DNA of 64,000 bases from CAIYPH01 sp043744375 (lineage in GTDB: Bacteria > Pseudomonadota > Alphaproteobacteria > Acetobacterales > Acetobacteraceae): assembly GCA_043744375.1 (NCBI GenBank), contig JAYTUU010000034.1, forward strand, positions 1 through 64,000. Reading direction: 5' to 3'. The position numbers and the translations under genes are program-made. Numbering within the stretch: position 1 is the first letter of the stretch; every line of letters starts with the position of its first letter. Below the pieces are notes generated by a model, which was not told the origin of the DNA, did not search any database, and saw nothing but the letters and a program-made list of their open reading frames with translations. Shown here piece after piece: positions 51,543 through 60,587 of this stretch.

Positions 51543-52223
51543 CTACAACACCCGCGCGACGAACACTGCAATTCCCGCCGACACCAGGAACAGCCCCAAT
51601 GCCACGACCGGGCTGACCATGCGCGGCGCCGGCGTCGCGGCCGGCAAACGCTTGCGACCGGTAACCATCGGGCGCACGAGGTCGTGGCCCTTGAACACGG
51701 CATAGCCGATCACCGCGGCGACATGGCCGATCACGGCGAGCACCAGCAGCTTGAAGTTGAGTTTGTGGAATCCGGTGATCCGATCGCTCAGTTCCTTGCC
51801 GATGTATTGCACCAGCGGCCCCTCGGTCACCACGTCGTCATTGGCGCATAGCCCGGTGACGACCTGCGCGATCAGCAGCGCGAGCAGGCCGAGCACCATC
51901 AGGCCGCCGGCTTCGTTGTGGCCAACCTGGGTATCTGGCTCACGGCGAAAGAAATGGCTCAGATGGCGCAAGGCGGCAAGCGGCGATTTGACGAACTGGG
52001 TGAAGCGCGCGGTGTCACTGCCGACAAAGCCCCAGGCCAGGCGGAAGATGATCAGCGCGAGGATCGAGAAACCCGAGACCAGATGCGTCCGCATGTAGCC
52101 GTTCTCGGCGCTGATCCAGCTCACGAGGACCAGCGTCAGCAGTGACCAGTGGAACAGGCGGACCGGCAGGTCCCAGATCGGCATCGGCAAGTGAATGCCG
52201 CTGGACGGTGGCTTGGTGGCCAT
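51543..52223 (-). CDS. Cytochrome b561-type membrane protein
   Basis: 226 residues with four to five membrane helices. The start IWDLPVRLFHWSLLTLVLVSWISAENG (haem-ligand His in LFHW), HLVSGFSILALIIFRLAWGFVG (second His) and HKLNFKLLVLAVIGHVAAVIGYAVFKGHDLVRPMVTG are typical of the b-type cytochrome family of NiFe-hydrogenase partners and prokaryotic b561. It would shuttle electrons in the inner membrane. The ATG at 52223 has GGAG 8 bases upstream. No cytochrome c or hydrogenase gene is adjacent, so the partner is unknown. Confidence 0.9.
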   Translation of the reverse strand: MATKPPSSGIHLPMPIWDLPVRLFHWSLLTLVLVSWISAENGYMRTHLVSGFSILALIIFRLAWGFVGSDTARFTQFVKSPLAALRHLSHFFRREPDTQVGHNEAGGLMVLGLLALLIAQVVTGLCANDDVVTEGPLVQYIGKELSDRITGFHKLNFKLLVLAVIGHVAAVIGYAVFKGHDLVRPMVTGRKRLPAATPAPRMVSPVVALGLFLVSAGIAVFVARVL

Positions 52224-52375
52224 AAGCGCGTCTCCATCGTGAGGGGAATGTGGGGAATATCGCACACGGCGGCGACTATGCCGGGAGAACTCGATGCGGG
52301 GCCAGAGCCGCCAAGCGCGACGCGATGCAATATTTCCATGTGACAAGCCGGATGCGGCTGCTTACGTTCGGTGCC

Positions 52376-53773
52376 ATGGCAGAACTCGGCCCAGGAACAT
52401 CCAGAGTGGCAGCGTCACGTGCAGCAGTGCTCGGGCTCGCGGCCGTCGGCGTGGCCGCCGGTGGACTGTGGTATGTGTGGCACCGCCCCGGAGCACCGCC
52501 GCCCGCGACCGCGACGACCGCAACGCAGGTGTCCGCTCCGGCTCCGACGCCAGTAGCGACGCCGGTCGTGACCCCGGCTGCGCCAACATCGCCGGTCGTC
52601 GCGACGGTCCAGGCACCGACGCTGGCGGCTCCGGCGGCTCCGGCCGTCGTTGCGCCCGCCCTCATGGCGCCGACAAGTCCGCCCGTGCTTGCGCCAACGC
52701 CGCCACCAGCCGCCGCTGCGCCATCACCCACCTTGGCGCCGAGCCCGCTTGCGCCAAAGATCGCAAGCCAGCGTCCAACTGCGCCGCCCCCGCCCCCTGC
52801 CTCCCCCCCGCCCCCTGCCTCCCCCGCGCGACCCGCCGTCGCCCAACCCACGCCGAGTTTCGACATCGTGCGGATCAGCCCGACCGGGGACGCTGTTCTT
52901 GCCGGACGCGCGGAGGCCGGCGCCATGGTATCGGTGGCCCTCGACGGCCGCGAAATCGGCCGCGCCACCGCGGACGCGCAGGGCCAGTGGGTCATCGTGC
53001 CGTCGGCACCGCTGCCCGGCGGCGGTCATGAACTCACGCTCACCGCGCGTGGTCGCGACGGCGTCGATCGCAGTGCCGAAGCACCTGTCGTGATCGTGCT
53101 GGCCGAGCCACCGGCGACGATGGCGATGAGATCGCCGCAGCCGACTCCCCCGGCGACCATCGTGGCAGGGCCGGCACCCGCCGCTCTCGCGCCCCAGCCA
53201 TCGCCTCCCCCGGTGGCAGCCGCCCAGCCGCCGCTTGCCGTCTTGCTATCCCCAACCGGCCCATCACGCGTCCTCCAAGGACCCGCGAAAGCCTCCGGCG
53301 GCGTCGGGCTCGATGTGGTGGACTACGACGACAGCGGCAAAATCCGTTTCGCCGGCTCGGCCCAGGCCGGTACCGCCGCGCGGCTCTATGTCGACGACAT
53401 CGTGGCAGGCGACGCCGTCGCCGACGCCGCCGGGCGCTGGGTCCTGAAGCCAACGATCGAGATCGCCCCGGGCGAGCACCGCCTGCGGATCGACCAGCTT
53501 GGCACCACCGGGCAGGTTCTCACCCGTGTGGAACTGCCGTTCCAGCGCGCCGCCTTGTCAGCCCAGGACATCGCCGAGGGCCGCGTGATCGTGCAACCGC
53601 ACCAGAACCTGTGGCGCATCGCCCGTCGCGCCTATGGCCAGGGCATCCAGTACACGGTGATCTACGAAGCCAACCGCGACCAGATCCGCGACCCCAAACT
53701 GATCTTCCCCGGTCAGGTATTCACCATTCCCGCCGGCACCACCGCGCCGGACTCGCCGGCCAAATCGAGATAG
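52376..53773 (+). CDS. LysM-domain protein with proline-rich linker and Ig-like domains
   Basis: 465 residues from the ATG at 52376. One membrane anchor (ASRAAVLGLAAVGVAAGGLWYVW) is followed by a long Ala/Pro/Thr-rich spacer and two Ig-like domains (FDIVRISPTGDAVLAGRAEAGAMVSVALDG; VGLDVVDYDDSGKIRFAGSAQAGTAARLYVDD). A C-terminal LysM domain (IVQPHQNLWRIARRAYGQGIQYTVIYEANRDQIRDPKLIFPGQVFTIP) probably binds peptidoglycan. Earlier in-frame ATGs at 52325 and 52352 exist; none has a strong ribosome site. Its last 61 bases overlap the convergent gene at 53713. Confidence 0.85.
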   Translation: MAELGPGTSRVAASRAAVLGLAAVGVAAGGLWYVWHRPGAPPPATATTATQVSAPAPTPVATPVVTPAAPTSPVVATVQAPTLAAPAAPAVVAPALMAPTSPPVLAPTPPPAAAAPSPTLAPSPLAPKIASQRPTAPPPPPASPPPPASPARPAVAQPTPSFDIVRISPTGDAVLAGRAEAGAMVSVALDGREIGRATADAQGQWVIVPSAPLPGGGHELTLTARGRDGVDRSAEAPVVIVLAEPPATMAMRSPQPTPPATIVAGPAPAALAPQPSPPPVAAAQPPLAVLLSPTGPSRVLQGPAKASGGVGLDVVDYDDSGKIRFAGSAQAGTAARLYVDDIVAGDAVADAAGRWVLKPTIEIAPGEHRLRIDQLGTTGQVLTRVELPFQRAALSAQDIAEGRVIVQPHQNLWRIARRAYGQGIQYTVIYEANRDQIRDPKLIFPGQVFTIPAGTTAPDSPAKSR

Positions 53774-54177
53774 GGCGCGACTTCGAGCACGAAATCCGTC
53801 ACCTCGGCCACCAGCCGCCGCGCGGTGACCGGCACCTCGAGCCGCCGCGCCGATTGCAGAACCAGGCGATGATCGGCGCTCAACCCGACCGTCAACCCCG
53901 CCGGCACCGCGCCGGCCATGCCGCGCAGCAGCGCCAGCGCGTTCTCGCGCTGCGGCGGCCCACCGGAGGCGCTGCTCGGCACCCGGCCAATGATGGCGCT
54001 CAGTTCGAGGCTGACGATCTCCTCCGCGCTCTCGTCGCGCGTCGCCCGTATGCCGGCCGACACCGCGCAGCCGCGCCAGTTCACCCGGAAGTGCGCCGAA
54101 CGATCAATGGGGGGCATCAACCCGCCATCCACATCCACCTTGAACGGCCCAAGCCGATACGAGGGGGCGATCTGCAT
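53713..54177 (-). CDS. Hypothetical protein overlapping the LysM gene
   Basis: 154 residues beginning MQIAPSYRLGPFKVDVDGGLMPP, with AGGAGAG 8 bases before the ATG. It has alternating strands and an Ala/Arg-rich helix (QRENALALLRGMAGAVPAGLTVGLSADHRLVLQSARRLEV). No signal peptide, membrane segment or catalytic motif was recognised. I cannot name a family. The good ribosome site and its codon pattern argue that it is real. It is antisense to the last 61 bases of the LysM gene. Confidence 0.6.
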   Translation of the reverse strand: MQIAPSYRLGPFKVDVDGGLMPPIDRSAHFRVNWRGCAVSAGIRATRDESAEEIVSLELSAIIGRVPSSASGGPPQRENALALLRGMAGAVPAGLTVGLSADHRLVLQSARRLEVPVTARRLVAEVTDFVLEVAPYLDLAGESGAVVPAGMVNT

Positions 54178-54265
54178 ACACTCTCTCCTGCCATGTTTGA
54201 ACATGCAGCTTGCCCGCCCCATATGAAGCATCCATAAACCGCGCTCATATTCTTTCAGGGCCGCC

Positions 54266-54931
54266 ATGGCGCTCGCCGAATCACTCCGCATCGTTCTCTC
54301 GCCGCCGCACCCCGCCGGCCGGCCGTTCATCGCCGGGGGCGCAATAGCGGCCGTTGCCGGATTGTTGCTGAGCAACTGGCTGGTCTGGATCGGCGTCGCC
54401 TTCGTGGCATTCTGCCTGTATTTCTTCCGCGATCCTGAGCGCGTCCCGCCCGACCGACCCGGCGCGGTGATCGCCCCCGCCGACGGCCATATCGTCTCCG
54501 TCATGCCCGCCGTGCCTCCGCCTGAGCTCGACATGGGCGATGCGCCGCGCTGGCGGGTCGCGATTTTCCTCTCTGTGCTCGATGTCCATGTCAACCGCGT
54601 GCCGGTCGATGGCACCATCACCCGCATCGCCTATCGCCACGGCAAGTTCCTCAGCGCCAATCTGGACAAGGCGAGCACCGACAACGAACGCAACGCGCTC
54701 GCCATTCGCCTCGCCGATGGCCGCCAGATCGCCGTCGTGCAGATCGCCGGCCTGATCGCACGGCGCATCCTGTGCGACGTGCGCGAGGGTGAAGCCGTCC
54801 GTGCCGGCGCCCGCTTCGGCATCATCCGGTTCGGCAGCCGCACCGACATCTATCTGCCGGAGGGTATCCGTCCGCTGGTCGCCGTCGGCCAGACGATGAT
54901 CGGCGGCGAAACCGTTATCGCGGAGCTTTGA
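54266..54931 (+). CDS. psd: Phosphatidylserine decarboxylase, short bacterial/archaeal form
   Basis: 221 residues, about the size of the short proenzyme class. Two membrane segments at the N-terminus (FIAGGAIAAVAGLLL, VWIGVAFVAFCLYFF) are followed by FRDPERVPP, APADGHIVSV and FLSVLDVHVNRVPVDG. The self-cleavage Gly-Ser is in IRFGSRTDIYLPEG, which yields the pyruvoyl cofactor. It makes phosphatidylethanolamine from the product of the next gene, pssA, which starts three bases after its stop. Confidence 0.95.
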   Translation: MALAESLRIVLSPPHPAGRPFIAGGAIAAVAGLLLSNWLVWIGVAFVAFCLYFFRDPERVPPDRPGAVIAPADGHIVSVMPAVPPPELDMGDAPRWRVAIFLSVLDVHVNRVPVDGTITRIAYRHGKFLSANLDKASTDNERNALAIRLADGRQIAVVQIAGLIARRILCDVREGEAVRAGARFGIIRFGSRTDIYLPEGIRPLVAVGQTMIGGETVIAEL

Positions 54932-54933
54932 GC

Positions 54934-55809
54934 ATGAGCGGCTACCATCAGCGTCCCCGCACCGTCCCCCTGATGGAAGCCTCGATGCGCAAGCTGCAAA
55001 GCCGGCTCAAGCCCCGCCTGCGCCCGCGCTTCAGCGGCCCCTCGTTCAACCGGATGATCCCGAACATCCTGACCATGCTAGGCCTGTGTTCGGGGCTGAC
55101 CGGCATGCGGTTCGCGCTGGAGGGCCGCTTCGGCGCGGCCGCCGCGGCCATCGTCGTCGCCGCCTGCATCGACGGTCTCGACGGCCGGATCGCCCGGCTG
55201 CTGAAGGCCACGTCGCGTTTCGGCGCCGAGTTCGACAGCCTGGCCGATTTTCTCTGCTTCGGCGTGGCCCCGGCGTTCATCCTCTATTTGTGGTCGCTGC
55301 AAACGCTGCATGGCTTCGGCTTCGTGCCCTGCCTGATGTATTCGGTCTGCATTGCGCTGCGGCTGGCGCGTTTCAACGCCGCGATCGATGCCGGACCGCA
55401 CCCGGCCTACACCTACAACTTCTTCACCGGCGTGCCCGCCCCCGCCTGCGCGGGGCTGGTGCTGTTCCCGCTCTTCGTCGGCCTCGAAGCCCGCGATATC
55501 GGCTGGGACTGGCCGTTGATGATCGTGCAATCGCCGGCGTTCTGCGCGGCCATGCTGGTCGGCACCGCCCTGCTCGCCGTCTCCACCTTGCCAGTGTGGA
55601 GCTTCAAGAACTTCAAGGTCCGCACCGAATATGTGCTGCCCATGCTGCTCGGTATCGGCCTCTACGCCGCCTTCCTGTTCGCCGATCCCTGGGCCGCGCT
55701 GGCGCTGGGCGGATTGATCTATGTCGGCATGCTGCCGTTCAGCGCCCGCAGCTATCTGCGGCTGAAGCGCGAGGCCGGCGCCAAGGACGAGACCGCGACC
55801 ACGGCCTGA
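54934..55809 (+). CDS. pssA: CDP-diacylglycerol-serine O-phosphatidyltransferase
   Basis: 291 residues. The CDP-alcohol phosphotransferase motif is DGLDGRIARLLKATSRFGAEFDSLAD. NMIPNILTMLGLCSGL-like NRMIPNILTMLGLCSGLTGMRFAL precedes it, and about eight membrane helices follow. With psd it forms the phosphatidylserine-to-phosphatidylethanolamine pathway. The ATG at 54934 is preceded by the psd stop; an in-frame TTG at 54928 is possible. Confidence 0.94.
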   Translation: MSGYHQRPRTVPLMEASMRKLQSRLKPRLRPRFSGPSFNRMIPNILTMLGLCSGLTGMRFALEGRFGAAAAAIVVAACIDGLDGRIARLLKATSRFGAEFDSLADFLCFGVAPAFILYLWSLQTLHGFGFVPCLMYSVCIALRLARFNAAIDAGPHPAYTYNFFTGVPAPACAGLVLFPLFVGLEARDIGWDWPLMIVQSPAFCAAMLVGTALLAVSTLPVWSFKNFKVRTEYVLPMLLGIGLYAAFLFADPWAALALGGLIYVGMLPFSARSYLRLKREAGAKDETATTA

Positions 55810-55823
55810 CCCTTTGCTACCGG

Positions 55824-55862
55824 CTCACGCTAGCGGCCCACGCTAGCGACCCACGCTAGCGA
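55824..55862. repeat. Three tandem 13-base repeats after pssA
   Basis: Units CTCACGCTAGCGG (55824-55836), CCCACGCTAGCGA (55837-55849) and CCCACGCTAGCGA (55850-55862). They separate intact pssA from the decayed transporter region. Confidence 0.75.
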
Positions 55863-55955
55863 CGGGGCGCGAGCCAGCCGAGCAGGCCGCACAACGCGAT
55901 CGCGCTGAGCGCGTTCATCCGCCGCAACCCGGCCGCCGCCGCCATCTGGTCAACT
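55860..55955 (-). pseudogene. Possible 3' fragment of a minus-strand membrane-protein gene
   Basis: The minus strand reads HGVDQMAAAAGLRRMNA then LSAIALCGLLGWLAPRR and a stop at 55860. It looks like the hydrophobic end of a protein, but the frame has no visible upstream body because the substrate-binding-protein remnant begins there. It is possibly the other side of the same rearrangement junction. The family is unknown. Confidence 0.25.
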
Positions 55956-55959
55956 CCGT

Positions 55960-56724
55960 GTGCGGAAATGCACGGCCACCACGATGTCCGGCCTGCGCAA
56001 GATCGATGATTTCACCCTCGAGATCACGATGAACGACCGCGTCGAGCCCGGCTATTTCCTGTTCAACATGACCACTTCGATCCTGCCCAAGGAGGAGGCC
56101 GACAAGCCGGACTACGCGGTCAACCCGGTCGGCCTCGGCCCGTTCAAGTTCAAGGAACACATTCCCGTCACCCGCCTCGTCAAAGGCAAGGCCTACCGCG
56201 CCGTCTCCTGGCTGCCGCTGACCTCGCCGGGCTTCGATACCGCCATGCAGCCCTATGCCTTCGACCCCGAGAAGGCCAAGAAGCTGCTCGCCGAGGCCGG
56301 CTACCCGAATGGCTTCGAGTTCGAGTGGACGACCAGCCAGAACGAAAGCTGGGGCCTGCCGATCGTCGAAGCCGTCATCCCCATGCTGGCGCGCGTCGGC
56401 ATCAGGGTGAAGACGAAGCTCGTCGAGGTTACCGTGCTGACCGACGTCGTCGCCAAGGGCGAGTTCCAGGCCTATATCGGCTCCAGCCAGACCGGCCCGG
56501 ACCCGCTGGGCACCCTGCGCTGCTTCCACTCGGGCACCCCGCGCACCGCCTGCAACGCCAACATGTTCAACGACCCCGCCTACGACAAGGTGGTTGACGC
56601 GGCCGGCCAGGAAGCCGATCCGGTCAAGCAACTCGCCCTCATCAAGCAGGCCAACGCCACCGAACTGACCCACCAATACCCGGAAGATCTCTGGGTCGAC
56701 GCGACCTCACCGGTCGCGAAGTAG
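55960..56724 (+). pseudogene. Family-5 substrate-binding protein, truncated and internally deleted
   Basis: 254 residues remain of what should be ~520. There is no signal peptide; the match starts at LRKIDDFTLEITMNDRVEPGYFLFNMTTSILPKEEA and runs to GLGPFKFKEHIPVTRLV. It then jumps (about 56183) to GKAYRAVSWLPLTSPGFD and PYAFDPEKAKKLLAEAGYPNGFEF, a region normally ~130-170 residues later. The C-terminal end is present. Without the signal peptide and half of lobe II it cannot bind substrate normally. It precedes the permease and ATPase genes of the same transporter. Confidence 0.8.
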
Positions 56725-56774
56725 AGTCTCCAGCGCCGGGCGCCCACGCGCCCGGCGCCAGGGTCGATCCCGCC

Positions 56775-57706
56775 ATGCTGCTGTTCACCCTCCGCCGCAT
56801 CCTGCAAACCATCCCGACGATCGCCGCCGTCGTGCTGCTGATCTTCATCATGTTCAACGTCATCCCCGGCTCCTTCGCCACCGGGCAGCAGGACGAGGGC
56901 ATCGGCCTCGATCAGGCCGTGGTCACCCGCATGCGCGCCGAGCTTGGCCTGGATGACCCCATCCATGTCCGCTTCGGCCGCTATATCGGCGCCCTCGCCA
57001 CGTTGGACATGGGCATCTCCTTCCGCTCGCGCCAGCCGGTCACCCAGATCATCGCCGCCCGGCTGTGGCCGTCGCTGAAGCTCACCACCGTCTCGATGAT
57101 CTTCGCCATCGTCGTCGGCTGCCGCTCGGCTTCATCGCCGCCCTCAAGCCCGGCAGCATGGTCGACCTCGTGACCATGGTCACCGCCGTCTCGGGCCTCT
57201 CGCTGCCCAAGTTCTGGCTCGGCCTGATGCTGATGTACCTGTTCGCCCTCATCCTCGGCTGGCTGCCGAGCTTCGGCTACGGCGACGGCAGCCTGAAATA
57301 TCTGATCCTCCCCGCCATCAGCCTGGGCGTCAGCCCGATGGCCCTGCTCGCCCGCACCACCCGCGCCGCCGTGCTCGACATCCTCAACGCCGATTTCGTC
57401 CGCACCGCCCGCTCCAAGGGCATGAGCGAATACCGCGTCGTCACCTGGCATGTCCTGCGCAACGCCCTCGTCCTCGTGCTGACCACCATCGGCCTGCAAT
57501 TCGGCGCGCTGATCGGCCAGGCCGTCGTGGTGGAAAAGCTCTTCGCCTGGCCCGGCATCGGTTCCCTGCTGGTCGACAGCGTGTTCCAGCGCGACATCCC
57601 CGCGGTGCAGGGCACCATCCTGGTGATCGTGCTGTTCTTCCTCACCATCAACACCGCCGTCGACATCGCCTACCGGTTGATCGACCCGCGCATCCGGTAC
57701 GCCTGA
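56775..57706 (+). pseudogene. DppB-type permease with a one-base frameshift
   Basis: The first frame (56775 to about 57118) reads LLFTLRRILQTIPTIAAVVLLIFIMFNVIPG through LTTVSMIFAIVVG. At 57117-57121 GGCTGCCG appears where GGCCTGCCG is expected, and the protein continues in the next frame as PLGFIAALKPGSMVDLVTMVTAVSGLSLPKFW to LIDPRIRYA. Restoring one C gives an intact ~310-residue permease. It is either a true recent mutation or a sequencing error. The flanking genes are in the same operon. Confidence 0.85.
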
Positions 57707-57719
57707 TGAAACGCCCCCA

Positions 57720-58541
57720 ATGAAACTCCGGGCCAATCTTGTCATCGGCGGCTTCCTCAGCGTCGTCCCGGTCATCCTCGCCGTTCTCGCCCCCGTCCTC
57801 GCCCACACCGACCCGGTGATGGACGCCAATCTGATGAACGCCGAAATGCCGCCCGACGCCGAATTCTGGTTCGGCACCGACCAGCAGGGCCGCGACATCT
57901 ACTCCCGTGTCCTCCACGGTGCCCGCATCTCCGTCACCGTCGGCCTGGTCTCGCAGGTCATCAACAGCGTCATCGGCACCGCCCTCGGCCTGTCCGCCGG
58001 CTACTGGGGCGGCTGGTGGGACGACCTCGTCAGCGGACTGACCAACCTCATGCTCGCCATCCCCTCGCTGATCTTCGCCCTCGCGATCATGGCGATCCTC
58101 GGCCCGGGCCTCACCAGCCTGCTCATCGCCCTCGGCCTGACCAACTGGTCCTTCACCTGCCGCATCAGCCGCGCCCAGGTGCTGTCGCTGAAAAGCCAGG
58201 GCTACGTGCAGGCCGCCAAAGTCCTCGGCTACGGCGACATGCGCATCATGCTGACACAGCTTCTGCCCAACATGCTCGGCCCACTGATCGTCATCGCCAC
58301 GCTCGGCATGGGCGGCGCCGTGCTCGCCGAAGCGGCACTGTCGTTCCTCGGCCTCGGCATCCGTCCGCCCGCGCCGTCCTGGGGCAGCATGCTCTCCGAA
58401 GCCCGCGACCAGATCACGACGGCTCCGTGGCTCTCGCTGTTCCCCGGCCTCGCCATCTTCCTCACCGTGCTCGGCCTGAACCTCCTCGGCGACGGATTGC
58501 GCGACGTGCTTGACCCCCAATCGCAGTCCCGGCGTGCGTGA
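57720..58541 (+). CDS. ABC transporter permease, DppC type
   Basis: 273 residues. It has FGTDQQGRDIYSRVLHGARISVTVGLVSQ, the coupling loop VQAAKVLGYGDMRIMLTQLLPN and SFLGLGIRPPAPSWGSMLSEAR, then GLNLLGDGLRDVLDP. Six membrane segments; intact. Its DppB-type partner just upstream is frameshifted, so it may be idle or pair with another DppB protein. Confidence 0.93.
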   Translation: MKLRANLVIGGFLSVVPVILAVLAPVLAHTDPVMDANLMNAEMPPDAEFWFGTDQQGRDIYSRVLHGARISVTVGLVSQVINSVIGTALGLSAGYWGGWWDDLVSGLTNLMLAIPSLIFALAIMAILGPGLTSLLIALGLTNWSFTCRISRAQVLSLKSQGYVQAAKVLGYGDMRIMLTQLLPNMLGPLIVIATLGMGGAVLAEAALSFLGLGIRPPAPSWGSMLSEARDQITTAPWLSLFPGLAIFLTVLGLNLLGDGLRDVLDPQSQSRRA

Positions 58542-58554
58542 CGGCAAGTCTGGC

Positions 58555-59518
<964 letters not shown>

Positions 59519-59526
<8 letters not shown>

Positions 59527-60508
59527 GCCGCTTCTCGCGATCGAGAACCTCGCCGTCCATTTCCCGATCGGCGGCGGCTTCTTCACCGGCGGCGGCGCGC
59601 GCATGCTGAAGGCGGTCGACGGCGTTTCGCTCACCGTCAACGCCGGCGAATGCGTCGGCCTGGTCGGCGAATCCGGCTGCGGCAAATCCACCCTCGCCTT
59701 GGCCATCCTCGGCCTCGCCACTCCCACCTCCGGCCGCATCATGCTCGACGGCAAGGATGTCGCCGCCACCGCCGCATCCGACCGCAAAACCGTCGCCCGC
59801 ATCGCCCAGATGGTGTTCCAGGACCCGTACGCCTCACTCAACCCGCGCCAGACCGTCCAGCGCACGTTGGCCGACCCGCTCCGCCTGCACGGCGTCACCA
59901 ACGCCGGCGAAGTCAACGACCGCGTCGCCGACATGCTCGCCCGCGTCGGCCTGCGCCCCGAGCACGCCGGCCGCTACCCGCATGAATTCTCCGGCGGCCA
60001 ACGCCAGCGCATCGGCATCGCCCGCGCCCTCATCCTGCGGCCCCGCCTGGTGCTCTGCGACGAACCCGTCTCCGCGCTCGACGTGTCCATCCGCGCGCAG
60101 ATCATCAACCTGCTGCTCGAACTCAAGGACGAACTCGGCCTCGCCTACATCATGATCAGCCACGACCTCGGCGTCGTCGAACACATGAGCGACCGCGTCG
60201 CGGTCATGTATCTCGGCCGCCTCGTCGAAACCGGCCCGTGGCAGGAGATTTTCGAACGCCCCGCCCACCCCTATACCCGCGCCCTCATCGCCGCCATCCC
60301 CGACCCGTTCCACGCCGCCACCCTCGCCCGCGAGAAGGCCCGCGGCGAAATCCCCAGCCCGCTCAATCCACCCTCCGGCTGCACCTTCCACCCGCGCTGC
60401 CCCCACGTCGCCGACGGCTGCCGCGCCATGCCCGGCCCTTCCCTCGTCACCCACGCGCCGGACCACCAGGTCAGTTGCTGGCGCGCCAACGAACTCGAAG
60501 CCATCTAA
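59519..60508 (+). CDS. ABC transporter ATPase, DppF type
   Basis: 329 residues. It has Walker A GESGCGKSTLALAILGL, MVFQDPYASLNPRQTV, FSGGQRQRIGIARALILRPRLVLCDEPVSALDVSIRAQI and the C-terminal PSGCTFHPRCPHVADGC. It is intact and heterodimerises with the DppD-type ATPase. The N-terminus contains a Gly/Phe-rich insert (IGGGFFTGGGARML). A long in-frame upstream extension (from 59231) lies inside the previous gene and is not used. Confidence 0.94.
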
Positions 60509-60518
60509 ACCACCCCCG

Positions 60519-60538
60519 CTATCCACAGCTATCCACAG
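60519..60538. promoter_or_regulatory. Two DnaA-box-like sites upstream of dnaB
   Basis: CTATCCACAG occurs twice head-to-tail at 60519-60528 and 60529-60538. Each differs by one base from the DnaA box TTATCCACA. The ten-base period places both on one face of the helix, about 50 bases before the dnaB ATG, which would suit autoregulation by DnaA. Confidence 0.5.
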
Positions 60539-60587
60539 CCGAACGTGACTGCCCCCGCCGCCCGCAATCCGTTATGGTGACAGGCGC

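Noticed and set aside
55824..55862. CRISPR array
   Set aside because: Only three contiguous 13-base units with no spacers and no cas genes anywhere in the window.
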